NCBI RefSeq assembly: GCF_000023845.1
Contig: NC_013170.1
Location: 806,001-870,000 of the forward strand
Direction of reading: 5' to 3'
Length of the DNA: 64,000 nucleotides
From: Cryptobacterium curtum DSM 15641
GTDB lineage: Bacteria; Actinomycetota; Coriobacteriia; Coriobacteriales; Eggerthellaceae
Shown here: one piece after another, positions 1 through 7,786 of the stretch
Layout of the letters: each line of letters opens with the position of its first letter
How positions within the stretch are numbered: the stretch's first letter is position 1
Translations under genes and position numbers: made by a program
Notes under the pieces: model-generated
The model's input: only the letters and a program-made list of their open reading frames with translations
Database searches by the model: none
Told to the model about the DNA's origin: nothing

Positions 1-478
1 CAATCCACTTGTGCAGCTACCGTGGTATCTTGCGGCGTCTCCCGATTACGTAACAATTCATTGGGAAGCGCTGGGTGGGCGCACGGAAGCCCTTGAAGCC
101 TCAGCGCTTATTCGCTCTGCCGGTGTGCATGCGGGTATTGCCCTGCGTCCCGATACGCCTACGAGTGTGCTTGAGGGTATCTATGACGCATGGGATATGG
201 TGCTGGTTATGAGTGTTCAACCGGGGTTCTCTGGTCAGGCTTTTATGCCTGCTTCGATTGATCGTGTTGAGCAGGTGGTTCGCGCTGCCCGCCAGGAAGG
301 AGCTTGCCCTCGTATCCAGGTGGATGGTGGTATTTCTGCTGAAACGGCGGCGCTGGTTGGCGCTGTGGGGGCTGATGTACTCGTTGCGGGGAATGCTGTT
401 TTTAAGGCGGCTGATCGGGCACAGGCTATCGATTCAATTCGTGGCGCCGCAAATAACGCCCGTACCAGTGTCTCGTAG
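1..478 (+). CDS. rpe: Ribulose-phosphate 3-epimerase, 5'-truncated by window edge
   Basis: This enzyme interconverts ribulose-5-phosphate and xylulose-5-phosphate in the cytosolic pentose phosphate pathway. The reading frame is open from the first base, so the GTG at 11 is an internal Val and about 60 N-terminal residues lie outside the window. Family motifs visible are VTIHWEA (metal/active-site His region), VMSVQPGFSGQAF (the conserved V-x-PGFxGQ loop), QVDGGIS (metal-binding Asp) and VAGNAVF (phosphate-binding end of the TIM barrel). The stop is followed after 48 bp by the cysteine desulfurase gene, suggesting co-transcription. Family assignment is firm; only the start is missing. Confidence 0.93.
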   Translation, partial: NPLVQLPWYLAASPDYVTIHWEALGGRTEALEASALIRSAGVHAGIALRPDTPTSVLEGIYDAWDMVLVMSVQPGFSGQAFMPASIDRVEQVVRAARQEGACPRIQVDGGISAETAALVGAVGADVLVAGNAVFKAADRAQAIDSIRGAANNARTSVS

Positions 479-526
479 TGCTATCTGTCAGCAGCGAGGC
501 ACTACAAGAAAGGAAGTAAGGCAACG

Positions 527-1714
527 ATGAAGCGTATCTATGCAGATTGGGCGGCAACAGCCCCGCTGAGTCAAGAGGCGGCTTTGGCAATGGAGGCATT
601 TAGCGGACCGGAAAATATTACGGTCAATGCAAACGCCAATTCACTGCATACCGAAGGTCGTCGTGCGTTTGCAGCAATGGAAGATGCACGAAGCGCTATC
701 GCACGCAGTACCGGTGCACGGCCGGACGAGGTTATCTTTACGAGTGGTGCTACCGAAGCGGATAACGCAGCTATTTTTGGCATCGTTGGTGCTGCTGCGC
801 AAACGGTACGTCAGCGTGGTCAAGCAGATTTTGTTCCTCATTTGATTGTCAGTTCAATTGAACATGATGCTGTGCTGCAGCCTGCACATCGCCTCGAGAG
901 CGAAGGTGTCGAAGTAACGTATGTTGAGCCAGATAGGCGCGGTATTGTTTCGCCTGCTTCTATTGAGTCGGCTCTTCAGCCGAATACCGTACTGGTTTCA
1001 ATTATGTTGGCAAATAACGAAGTTGGTTCAATCCAGCCAGTTGCCGAAATCGCAAAAGTAGTTCATGCAGCGGGCGCTCTCATGCATACTGATGCCGTTC
1101 AGGCATTTGGAAAAATGTCGGTTGGGTTGGATGCCTCAGGTGTCGATGCTCTCAGCATTTCAGCTCATAAAATTGGCGGCCCCAAGGGGATAGGTGCTCT
1201 TGTTTTAAAGTCAGGTACCCCGTTTCTCCCGGTGCTTCTGGGCGGTGGACAAGAACACGGCTTACGCAGTGGCACGCAGAATGTTGCAGGTATGGTTGGT
1301 TTTGCAGCAGCAGCCACTGCTGCGACGGGTGAAGGCCTCAATGAAGAGGTAAATCGCCAGCGCAACCTGCGCGATATGCTCTATGAAGGGCTTTGTGCCT
1401 TCGAGGGAGTACAGTGCAGCGTTCCGTGCGAATCAGGATCGAAGGACTTTCTCCCCAATATTGTGAGTGTCAATGTCGCTGGCCTTGAGAGCGAAACGCT
1501 CATCCTGCGCTTTGATCGCGAAGGGGTGGCTCTTGCAGGGGGTTCGGCCTGTAGTTCTCATTCACTTGAACCAAGTCGAGTTCTTAAACAGATCGGTATC
1601 GATCGTGATCGCGCTTTATGTACCCTGCGTATTTCGATTGGTCGTTCAACAACCGAAGAGGATGTTCACGGTATTCTTGCCGCGTTTGAGCGTGTGCTTT
1701 CCTGGCAGAGGTAA
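527..1714 (+). CDS. Cysteine desulfurase (NifS/IscS-like, PLP enzyme)
   Basis: A 395-residue class V aminotransferase-fold enzyme expected to release sulfur from L-cysteine as an enzyme-bound persulfide for Fe-S clusters or tRNA thiolation. Visible features are the N-terminal YADWAATAP, the SGATEADNAAI PLP-phosphate region, the PLP lysine in SISAHKIGGPKGIGAL, and the mobile catalytic-Cys loop AGGSACSSHSLEPSRVL. The long Cys loop and overall length fit the group I (NifS/IscS) type rather than SufS. The ATG follows an AAGGAAG ribosome site. No IscU/NifU scaffold gene is adjacent, so the sulfur acceptor cannot be read from context. Confidence 0.93.
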   Translation: MKRIYADWAATAPLSQEAALAMEAFSGPENITVNANANSLHTEGRRAFAAMEDARSAIARSTGARPDEVIFTSGATEADNAAIFGIVGAAAQTVRQRGQADFVPHLIVSSIEHDAVLQPAHRLESEGVEVTYVEPDRRGIVSPASIESALQPNTVLVSIMLANNEVGSIQPVAEIAKVVHAAGALMHTDAVQAFGKMSVGLDASGVDALSISAHKIGGPKGIGALVLKSGTPFLPVLLGGGQEHGLRSGTQNVAGMVGFAAAATAATGEGLNEEVNRQRNLRDMLYEGLCAFEGVQCSVPCESGSKDFLPNIVSVNVAGLESETLILRFDREGVALAGGSACSSHSLEPSRVLKQIGIDRDRALCTLRISIGRSTTEEDVHGILAAFERVLSWQR

Positions 1715-1725
1715 AGGAAAGAGCT

Positions 1726-2613
1726 ATGAGCAAAACCGATCAGAAAACAGAGATCGCCACTAAGCAAGACGCCCTACGTGTGACATCGCGTACCATTACG
1801 GTAGGTGAACTGGAACAGGCACTTCTTGAACTATTTCCTGCTTCCGATGCTGAATCATGGGACCGAACGGGATTGCTGGTGGGTGATCCGCGTGCTGTGA
1901 TTTCAGGTGTTGCGGTAGCGCTCGATGCAACGCCACGTGCTGTCCGTGCCGCTCAGCACATTGGTGCAAATGTATTAGTTACTCACCATCCTGCGTTTCT
2001 TGATCCGCCGTGTCGCATTATGCCAGCATCGTCGAGCACCTGGGGTCCGGCAGCAACGGTATGGGAATCGCTTGATGCGGGAATTGCGCTTATGAACTTT
2101 CATACGACGCTCGATGTCAGCCCGGCTGCTGCTTCTGTTTTACCGGGTCTTTTGGGACTTACTTTCGACTCAATTGTCGATCGAATACCTGCCTCTGAAC
2201 TCGAAAAGGGATATGGTCAGCTCTGTCACGTTGCAAGCGATAGTCCGTTAACCCTTTCGGATTTAGCGTGTCGTTGTGCTGAAGTATTTGGTCGTCCTCC
2301 TCGCGTTTGGGGTAGGGCAGATAAGGTTCTCTCCACTGTTGTGACGTGCACGGGTACAACAGGCGATCTTCCGGAGCATTGCGCACGCATCGGTGCCGAT
2401 TGCCTGGTTTGCGGTGAAATCCGCTATCATGCCGCGCTCGATATCGTGCAAACTGGTCTTGCCGTGATAGAGTTAGGGCATGATGTGAGCGAGTTGCCCC
2501 TAACGGGCGTACTGGCTGCGGCAATAGAAACAGCGGGGTTTGACGAGAGTCGAATTACTATTCTGGATCAAAGTGATAACTGGACCGTTCCCAACATGAT
2601 GCGGAGGCAATAG
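1726..2613 (+). CDS. Nif3-like dinuclear metal-centre protein (DUF34/YbgI)
   Basis: A 295-residue member of the Nif3/DUF34 family, which forms hexameric toroids with two metal ions per subunit; the biochemical role is unsettled, GTP cyclohydrolase I-like or metal-chaperone functions having been proposed. Metal ligands are recognisable in VTHHPAFL, NFHTTLDV and the C-terminal LGHDVSE. The N-terminus carries the typical SWDRTGLLVGD signature after a 30-residue tail. The gene starts 11 bp after the desulfurase stop with AAAGGAAAGAG upstream, and the zinc-ribbon gene starts 2 bp after its stop. That Nif3/zinc-ribbon pair is common in Gram-positives and suggests linked functions. Confidence 0.92.
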   Translation: MSKTDQKTEIATKQDALRVTSRTITVGELEQALLELFPASDAESWDRTGLLVGDPRAVISGVAVALDATPRAVRAAQHIGANVLVTHHPAFLDPPCRIMPASSSTWGPAATVWESLDAGIALMNFHTTLDVSPAAASVLPGLLGLTFDSIVDRIPASELEKGYGQLCHVASDSPLTLSDLACRCAEVFGRPPRVWGRADKVLSTVVTCTGTTGDLPEHCARIGADCLVCGEIRYHAALDIVQTGLAVIELGHDVSELPLTGVLAAAIETAGFDESRITILDQSDNWTVPNMMRRQ

Positions 2614-2615
2614 CC

Positions 2616-3338
2616 ATGCAGGCAACAAAAGAGCAGATTAGTGCCCTTGAATCGCTGCAAAATCTTGATCGAAAACGTATCAGAGCGCAGTTGGATTTAA
2701 CAAAGCTCCCACAGCCGGCAGCAATTGAAGAAATCAGTCAGCGAAAAGCGACTGTTGCCGATAAGTATAACCAGATCAAAGAACTGCTTGATCAGGCTGA
2801 ATTAAAGCTCCAGCGGTATGCTGAAGAGGACGATGATCTTGCCGGTCGTCAGCGCGAAAAGCAGACTGATATTTCGCAGGCTAGTGGCGACTACCGCAGT
2901 ATTAAGTCGCTTACTCGCGATCTTGAAGGCATTGCAAAGCGCCGTGAAACGCTCGAATTTGAAATGGGTAAGCTCGATAAACGTATCACCGAAATTAAGA
3001 CAGTTTTCACGCAGGCTGCAAATGCCCTTGAAGCATTAAATAGTAAAGAAGAGACGCTTCGGCAAGCATACGAACAGCAGCGAAGCGCCCTTGAGCAGAC
3101 GGCGTTAGCTGCCAACCAACAGCGTCCTCAGTTTACCGCTGCTCTTTCACCTGAGCTTTTTGATGCATACGAAGAAGCACTGGCACGTTGTGGGGGTATT
3201 GGCGTTTCACGCTTGGACGGTGACCGCTGCGGGGCCTGCCGCAGCACCATTGAACCAAACCGCTTTCTGCAGGTAGAACGTGAGGCACCGATTAGCCGGT
3301 GTCCTCACTGTCGGCGCCTGCTTATTGTTGATCGGTAG
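2616..3338 (+). CDS. Coiled-coil protein with C-terminal C4 zinc ribbon (DUF164 family)
   Basis: This 240-residue protein has a long helical N-terminal part (about residues 15-165, rich in Glu, Lys and Gln) predicted to form an antiparallel coiled coil. It ends in a zinc ribbon built from DRCGACRS and SRCPHCRRLL (CxxC...CxxC). The architecture matches the DUF164/CT398-like family, whose members are thought to bind nucleic acids or flagellar/secretion partners; no precise role is known. It sits 2 bp after the Nif3 gene, a pairing conserved in many bacteria. The family call is firm and the function unknown. Confidence 0.88.
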   Translation: MQATKEQISALESLQNLDRKRIRAQLDLTKLPQPAAIEEISQRKATVADKYNQIKELLDQAELKLQRYAEEDDDLAGRQREKQTDISQASGDYRSIKSLTRDLEGIAKRRETLEFEMGKLDKRITEIKTVFTQAANALEALNSKEETLRQAYEQQRSALEQTALAANQQRPQFTAALSPELFDAYEEALARCGGIGVSRLDGDRCGACRSTIEPNRFLQVEREAPISRCPHCRRLLIVDR

Positions 3339-3479
3339 TTTAACCTGGCGGCATATCTTTCTTTCAGATAGGCGTTCTTTCGCAACAAACACCTGTGTGA
3401 GTAAATCGCCCCGATGGTAAGATGCAAACGATTATTGATCAGGATACCGAGCAATGCGAATGCGGAAGGGGAGAGCCGT

Positions 3480-4523
3480 ATGCATATTGTGACACGTGAA
3501 GAGCGCCAGGCGATAGAGCATGAAACGCTCGCCGATGATGCATCATTTTCCGACGAATCCGAAGGTCGCCAAAACAGCAGCTATCCCGATGAACTACGGA
3601 CTGAATATCAACGCGATCGCGACAAGATTATTCACTGCAAAGCATTTCGTCGTCTTTCGCACAAAACGCAGGTATTTTTGGCGCCGATGGGCGACCATTA
3701 TCGAACGCGTCTTACTCATACGTTAGAAGTATCTCAGATAGCGCGCACGGTATCGCGTGCGCTTGGTTTAAATGAGGATCTTACTGAAGCTATTTCGCTC
3801 GGTCACGATTTAGGGCATACACCGTTTGGGCATGCGGGAGAAGATGCTCTGTGTGCCAGCTTAGGCAGTTTGATGGGAATGGATGGCGAAGCATCGCGTA
3901 CAGCGCATCTCTTTCGTCACAACATTCAGAGTTTGCGGGTTGTCGAGGTTATCGAAAACAATGGTGGTGGTCTTAACCTTACCGCCGAAGTGCGTGATGG
4001 CATTGTGTGTCATACCGGATCTCAGCAGGCTGAAACGCTCGAAGGACGCGTGGTCGCTCTTGCAGATCGTATTGCCTATGTGAATCACGACATTGATGAC
4101 GCTATTCGGGCAGGAATTCTTTCTGAAGAAGATCTTCCATCAGCTGCCCGCCGTCGTCTTGGTGAAAGTCATTCAGCACGCATTCAGACCATGGTGCTTG
4201 ACTGCGTGCATACCTCTCAAGACTTAGATGATATACGAATGGGAGATGATACCTGGTCAGCAATGATGGAACTTCGTTCCTTTCTGTTTGATAGGGTATA
4301 TCATGCGCCCGAAGTGCTTGTTGAAGTGCAGCGTGCTCATCATGTGGTCTCTGGGCTATTTGACCATTATCTTGCCTGTATTAATGAGGTGCCTGAAGAA
4401 TATCGTTCACTATCAGATGGTGACGATTCACGTGCGGTAGTTGATTTTGTTGCAGGAATGACCGACCGTTATGCTTTGAGTGTGTATCGAGAAATTTTTA
4501 TGCCACATCAGTTTGTCCGTTGA
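3480..4523 (+). CDS. dgt: Deoxyguanosinetriphosphate triphosphohydrolase-like HD protein
   Basis: A 347-residue HD-domain nucleotide triphosphohydrolase that would convert dNTPs, classically dGTP, to the deoxynucleoside and triphosphate, trimming nucleotide pools. Diagnostic features are RDRDKIIHCKAFRRLSHKTQ, the metal-binding H...HD pair in THTLEVSQIAR and GHDLGHTPFGHAGE, and the later ALADRIAYVNHDIDDA. The ATG at 3480 is chosen over an in-frame ATG at 3414 because GGAAGGGGAG lies just upstream and homologues begin with a similar short N-terminus. The 140-bp gap before it contains nothing else that I recognise. Confidence 0.92.
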   Translation: MHIVTREERQAIEHETLADDASFSDESEGRQNSSYPDELRTEYQRDRDKIIHCKAFRRLSHKTQVFLAPMGDHYRTRLTHTLEVSQIARTVSRALGLNEDLTEAISLGHDLGHTPFGHAGEDALCASLGSLMGMDGEASRTAHLFRHNIQSLRVVEVIENNGGGLNLTAEVRDGIVCHTGSQQAETLEGRVVALADRIAYVNHDIDDAIRAGILSEEDLPSAARRRLGESHSARIQTMVLDCVHTSQDLDDIRMGDDTWSAMMELRSFLFDRVYHAPEVLVEVQRAHHVVSGLFDHYLACINEVPEEYRSLSDGDDSRAVVDFVAGMTDRYALSVYREIFMPHQFVR

Positions 4524-4540
4524 TTTCAGAGGCGCACATG

Positions 4541-4568
4541 TTGTGACTGGCATAGCCGCCGCTATAAT
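4541..4568 (+). promoter_or_regulatory. Sigma-70 promoter of azlC, probably leaderless
   Basis: TTGTGA (4541-4546) and a perfect TATAAT (4563-4568) are separated by 16 bp. The azlC ATG begins only 9 bases after the last -10 base, so the expected transcription start falls at or within two bases of the start codon. No Shine-Dalgarno sequence is present. Confidence 0.65.
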
Positions 4569-4576
4569 GGCGAGTC

Positions 4577-5260
4577 ATGTCGATTAAACACTGTCTACAA
4601 ACCGCTTTTTCTGCTGCGCTTCCCATCATGGCGGGTTATCTCGCTATTGGCGTTCCCTGTGGCATTATGGAAGCGCAGATTGGACTCAGTCCGTGGTTAG
4701 CCTTTGTGGTGAGCATGACGTTCTATTCAGGGGCAGGACAATTCATGGTAGGTGGCATGCAGCTTGCTGGTGCACCCGCGGCATCAATTATTGCAAGCGT
4801 ATCGTTTGTTAATACGCGACAGATGCTGTACGCAGCAGCTTTTTCGCCTTATTTCGCCCAGGTACGAAAGCCGCTTTCATTTTTCTTTTCCGCCACCGTA
4901 ACCGATGAAAGTTTTGGTGTAAATCTTACCCGGTTTCAACAGGGCTCGTGGACTCCTGCACAGGCAACAGCGGTCAACGTACTCTGCATGTTCTCGTGGG
5001 CAGCGGCTAATGCGCTCGGCGCGGTGGCTGGCGATGCTTTGCCGATACCGGCGGCAATTGCTTCGTTTGCGATGACTTCTATCTTTATCTGCCTGCTTGT
5101 GTCGCAACGTCATAACCGCATCACTGCAGTTGTTGTTGCGGTGAGCATGCTTAGTGTTTGCTTGTTTAAGATCGTTGGCCTTGAAGGGCCGGCCATTCTG
5201 TTTGGTGCTTGCTTGGGGGTTGCCTGCGGTTTGGTCGTGCGAAAGAGGGTGAGCGCATGA
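4577..5260 (+). CDS. azlC: AzlC-family branched-chain amino acid exporter, large subunit
   Basis: A 227-residue integral membrane protein with about six to seven hydrophobic segments. It matches the AzlC family, which with AzlD exports branched-chain amino acids or analogues across the cytoplasmic membrane. Signature stretches are AGYLAIGVPCGIM near the N-terminus, YSGAGQFM, NTRQMLYAA and the TDESFGV loop. The start is fixed by the promoter spacing, since the mRNA appears leaderless. The stop overlaps the azlD ATG by four bases (ATGA), so the two subunits are translationally coupled. Substrate specificity cannot be read from sequence. Confidence 0.9.
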   Translation: MSIKHCLQTAFSAALPIMAGYLAIGVPCGIMEAQIGLSPWLAFVVSMTFYSGAGQFMVGGMQLAGAPAASIIASVSFVNTRQMLYAAAFSPYFAQVRKPLSFFFSATVTDESFGVNLTRFQQGSWTPAQATAVNVLCMFSWAAANALGAVAGDALPIPAAIASFAMTSIFICLLVSQRHNRITAVVVAVSMLSVCLFKIVGLEGPAILFGACLGVACGLVVRKRVSA

Positions 5261-5589
5261 CCGCATCGAGCTTCTTGCTTGTTTATGGCATATGTATCGC
5301 AACGATGCTTATCTGCCGTTGCGTACCGCTGTTTGCACTTAAAGGCCGCGAATTGCCAGCTGATGTACGAATGGCATTAGAACTGATTCCGCCAGCTGCT
5401 TTCGCGGCGCTTGTTGCGAATGATTTGTTCAAGCCCAGTATGTTTGATGCTGGTATAGCAGCGAGTATGGTGCCGCTGGTGTCGGCGGCGCTTGTTGTTA
5501 TCGTCGCATGGCGCACGCATTCCCTCATTGGCTGTGCGTGTGCGGGTATTGTAGCTTATGCACTCCTTGCGGCGTTTTTCGGCATGTAA
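5257..5589 (+). CDS. azlD: AzlD-family transporter small subunit
   Basis: A 110-residue hydrophobic protein with three to four membrane segments and the AzlD-like motif RCVPLFALKGRELP followed by ELIPPAAFAALV. It partners AzlC in a two-component exporter. The ATG at 5257 is preferred to an upstream in-frame ATG (5209) because it forms the ATGA overlap with the azlC stop and follows GAAAGAGGG. A 7-bp inverted repeat lies just after its stop (5600-5622). Confidence 0.88.
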   Translation: MTASSFLLVYGICIATMLICRCVPLFALKGRELPADVRMALELIPPAAFAALVANDLFKPSMFDAGIAASMVPLVSAALVVIVAWRTHSLIGCACAGIVAYALLAAFFGM

Positions 5590-5596
5590 GTGGTAT

Positions 5597-5625
5597 CCAA
5601 TATCTTCTGAAACGAAAGATATCGG
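5597..5625 (+). terminator. Possible hairpin terminator after azlCD
   Basis: ATATCTT (5600-5606) and AAGATAT (5616-5622) form a perfect 7-bp stem around a 9-nt loop, extendable by CC/GG with one mismatch. The downstream tract (TTGGTGTTG) is only weakly T-rich, so termination efficiency is doubtful. The remainder up to 5723 shows no coding or further signal. Confidence 0.35.
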
Positions 5626-5723
5626 TTGGTGTTGCTAGTGGTAGGTAAGGGTATGATTTGCGGGTTATATTTGGCCTTGAAGACCTCGCTGGTGAACTTT
5701 CAAAGTAGGGATGTGCTTTTTGC

Positions 5724-5752
5724 TTGCTTCGTATCAGCGACCACGGTATACT
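5724..5752 (+). promoter_or_regulatory. Promoter of rplS
   Basis: TTGCTT (5724-5729) is followed after exactly 17 bp by TATACT (5747-5752), giving a start near 5760 and a leader of about 53 nt. The leader carries a small inverted repeat TCAATT/AATTGA (5779-5793) before the AGAAGGAA ribosome site, which could modulate L19 translation. Confidence 0.6.
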
Positions 5753-5812
5753 TTCCAACCGCGTCTTTACAAGACCATTCAATTGTGAATTGACCATATA
5801 GAAGGAACAGCC

Positions 5813-6157
5813 ATGGATATCATCCGCGCTATCGAGCAGCAGCAAATTAAACAGGATCTCCCTGATTTTCAGGCGGGTGATACGGTAAAGGTGCACTATC
5901 GCATTACCGAAGGTAATCGCGAACGTATTCAGGTTTTCCAAGGCGATGTTATCCGTCGTCAGGGCGCAAGCAACCGTGAGACATTCACCGTCCGCAAGGT
6001 CAGCTTTTCTGTTGGTGTTGAGCGTACCTTCCCTGTGCACTCTCCGAAGATTGATCACATCGAAGTTGTCCGCCGTGGTGCCGTCCGTCGTGCCAAGCTG
6101 TACTATCTGCGCGATAAGGTAGGTAAGGCCGCCAAGATTAAAGAAAAATCCTTCTAG
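5813..6157 (+). CDS. rplS: Ribosomal protein L19
   Basis: A 114-residue 50S ribosomal protein located at the 30S-50S interface. The sequence shows the family pattern throughout: [54 protein letters not shown] (quoted here as two overlapping family blocks) and a basic C-terminus [20 protein letters not shown]. Length matches bacterial L19. It is preceded by AGAAGGAA and followed by a strong intrinsic terminator, so it appears monocistronic. Confidence 0.97.
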   Translation: MDIIRAIEQQQIKQDLPDFQAGDTVKVHYRITEGNRERIQVFQGDVIRRQGASNRETFTVRKVSFSVGVERTFPVHSPKIDHIEVVRRGAVRRAKLYYLRDKVGKAAKIKEKSF

Positions 6158-6172
6158 GACAAGCGTATTAAC

Positions 6173-6198
6173 AGGGCTCCAATAAGGAGCCCTTTTTA
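6173..6198 (+). terminator. Intrinsic terminator of rplS
   Basis: AGGGCTCC (6173-6180), loop AATAA, then GGAGCCCT (6186-6193) form a perfect 8-bp stem followed by TTTTA. It lies 15 bp after the rplS stop. Confidence 0.88.
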
Positions 6199-6300
6199 TA
6201 GATGCTTCACGTGGTTTAAGCTAGCATAAGGTAATTAACTGATAGATAAAGCATCTACTAACTAGTTAACTAATTAATTAACGCGATACCTTATAGGTAT
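6199..6300. repeat. AT-rich intergenic block with two inverted repeats
   Basis: TAGATGCTT (6199-6207) is repeated inverted as AAGCATCTA (6249-6257). A second perfect palindrome, ATACCT-TAT-AGGTAT, lies at 6286-6300. Between them is a run of TTAACT/TTAATTAA-type words. The block separates the rplS terminator from rnhB, where many relatives carry lepB; no coding sequence is visible. Confidence 0.5.
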
Positions 6301-6322
6301 TCTTTCAACACTGGCAGGATAA

Positions 6323-7111
6323 ATGAATCAGCGTCGACAGACAGTTCAAGACATTGTTTCTCGCTTGCAAAAAGCTGATGCGGAATCATTTGCCGTGTTT
6401 GAGCGCTCTTTGGCGTCTGATACGCGTAAGGGAATTCAACAGGCTCTTAAACGCGCGCGACATCGCTTACAGGCACAAGCCGCTGAACAGCAGCGTCTTG
6501 AAGAACTCTATACTTTGCAGGCACAAGCCGCAGATGGTGGAGTGTCTGTCGGTCTTGATGAAGTCGGTCGCGGACCACTTGCCGGCCCTTTGACAGTAGC
6601 GGCAGTGGTGCTGCCTGAAGCGCCGCACATTGCACATCTCAACGATTCAAAGCAACTTTCTGCCAGTCGTCGTGAAGAGGTGGCTGCTGCCGTTAAAGAT
6701 GTTGCAATTGCCTGGTCAGTTCAACATATAGCGCCCGAAGATATTGATGATGCGGGAATGTCTGCCTGCCTGCGACGTGCTTTTGGTCGTGCGGTAGCGG
6801 CGGTTGAGACCGCAGGTGTTGCCATTGATGTCGTGTTGCTTGATGGAAACCCCCTTCATTTTGATGTGCGTGAACGCACGTTTATTAAAGGGGACGCACG
6901 CCTAGCCTGCATTGCTGCTGCGTCAGTGGTGGCTAAAGTTGAACGAGATGAGCTTATGACTCAGGCAGCACAAACATATCCCGTTTATGGTTTTGACCGA
7001 AATAAGGGCTACGGCTCTGCTGAACACATTGCTGCTATTAAAAAGTATGGTCTTTGCCCACTTCATCGACGCAGTTTTTGTCATTCCTTTGTTCAGGAAT
7101 CACTGTTTTAA
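6323..7111 (+). CDS. rnhB: Ribonuclease HII
   Basis: A 262-residue enzyme that nicks RNA in RNA-DNA hybrids and at single misincorporated ribonucleotides. The catalytic start motif GLDEVGRGPLAGPL (Asp79, Glu80) is preceded by about 70 mostly helical residues, an N-terminal extension also seen in many Gram-positive RNases HII. Downstream come LNDSKQLSASRR, a DGN motif (LLDGNPL) and the C-terminal DRNKGYGSAEH block. The ATG follows GGCAGGATAA. It heads the rnhB-yraN-comM-dprA order conserved in many bacteria, although the usual lepB upstream is absent. Confidence 0.95.
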   Translation: MNQRRQTVQDIVSRLQKADAESFAVFERSLASDTRKGIQQALKRARHRLQAQAAEQQRLEELYTLQAQAADGGVSVGLDEVGRGPLAGPLTVAAVVLPEAPHIAHLNDSKQLSASRREEVAAAVKDVAIAWSVQHIAPEDIDDAGMSACLRRAFGRAVAAVETAGVAIDVVLLDGNPLHFDVRERTFIKGDARLACIAAASVVAKVERDELMTQAAQTYPVYGFDRNKGYGSAEHIAAIKKYGLCPLHRRSFCHSFVQESLF

Positions 7112-7225
7112 TTTGTTTGGCTGGCGCTGCATTTCTGCCAGTTTGACATGACATATCGACTGTATTTTCCAGAGTTCTGTGCCATATCGCCTTTCTAGCA
7201 TTACCAGCAAGGAAAGGAGGGCGTT

Positions 7226-7786
7226 ATGGCCGCTCGAAAAACAAAAGACGAACAATCTACTGGTAAAGCCGCTAAACGTAGCAATACGAAGACTCAGTCG
7301 AAACCATCTGTTGATTCTTCTACAACGCATGCTATGCATGAGAAAGAAAATAGCATTGAACAGCGAAAAGAATCCTCTTCAATCAACACAGTAGCACCAA
7401 CGAACAAGTCACAGAACAATCGCGAACTTGGACGACGGGGAGAAGATGCAGCTGCGGCATTTCTTACGCGGCGGGGCTATGAAATAGTTGAGCGCAATTG
7501 GATGTGTCAGGCTGGCGAGGCGGACATCATTGCACAGGGCGAGGGAAGCATTCATTTTATCGAAGTAAAAACGCGTTCGAGTGCTGCCCGTGGGTTTCCT
7601 TCCGAAGCGGTCGATGCAAAAAAGCGCAGTCGTTATGAGCGAATTGCAGAGTGCTACCTCAGGTCGTGCAACAATTTACCCGAGATGCGGGTGACTTTTG
7701 ATGTTATTTCCATCCTTGCTACGGGTGAAAGTCGCGCATTCTTGCGTATGCATCGCGATGTGCTTGCGAGTGATTGCGCGATGTGA
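7226..7786 (+). CDS. yraN: YraN-family (UPF0102) putative nuclease
   Basis: The C-terminal two thirds (from about residue 65) match UPF0102, a predicted Holliday-junction-resolvase-like nuclease fold: NRELGRRGEDAAAAFL, then ERNW...GEADIIA and FIEVKTRSS, the E-x-K style active site. The first 60 residues are a low-complexity Lys/Ser/Thr-rich tail that is not part of the usual 120-residue family and is probably disordered. The start has an unusually strong GGAAAGGAGGGC site. Its stop overlaps the comM ATG by one base. Molecular function of the family is unproven. Confidence 0.88.
   Translation: MAARKTKDEQSTGKAAKRSNTKTQSKPSVDSSTTHAMHEKENSIEQRKESSSINTVAPTNKSQNNRELGRRGEDAAAAFLTRRGYEIVERNWMCQAGEADIIAQGEGSIHFIEVKTRSSAARGFPSEAVDAKKRSRYERIAECYLRSCNNLPEMRVTFDVISILATGESRAFLRMHRDVLASDCAM

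Noticed and set aside
5525-6058. A 177-codon minus frame over rplS
   Set aside because: It is antisense to ribosomal protein L19 and its promoter, with no recognisable motif.
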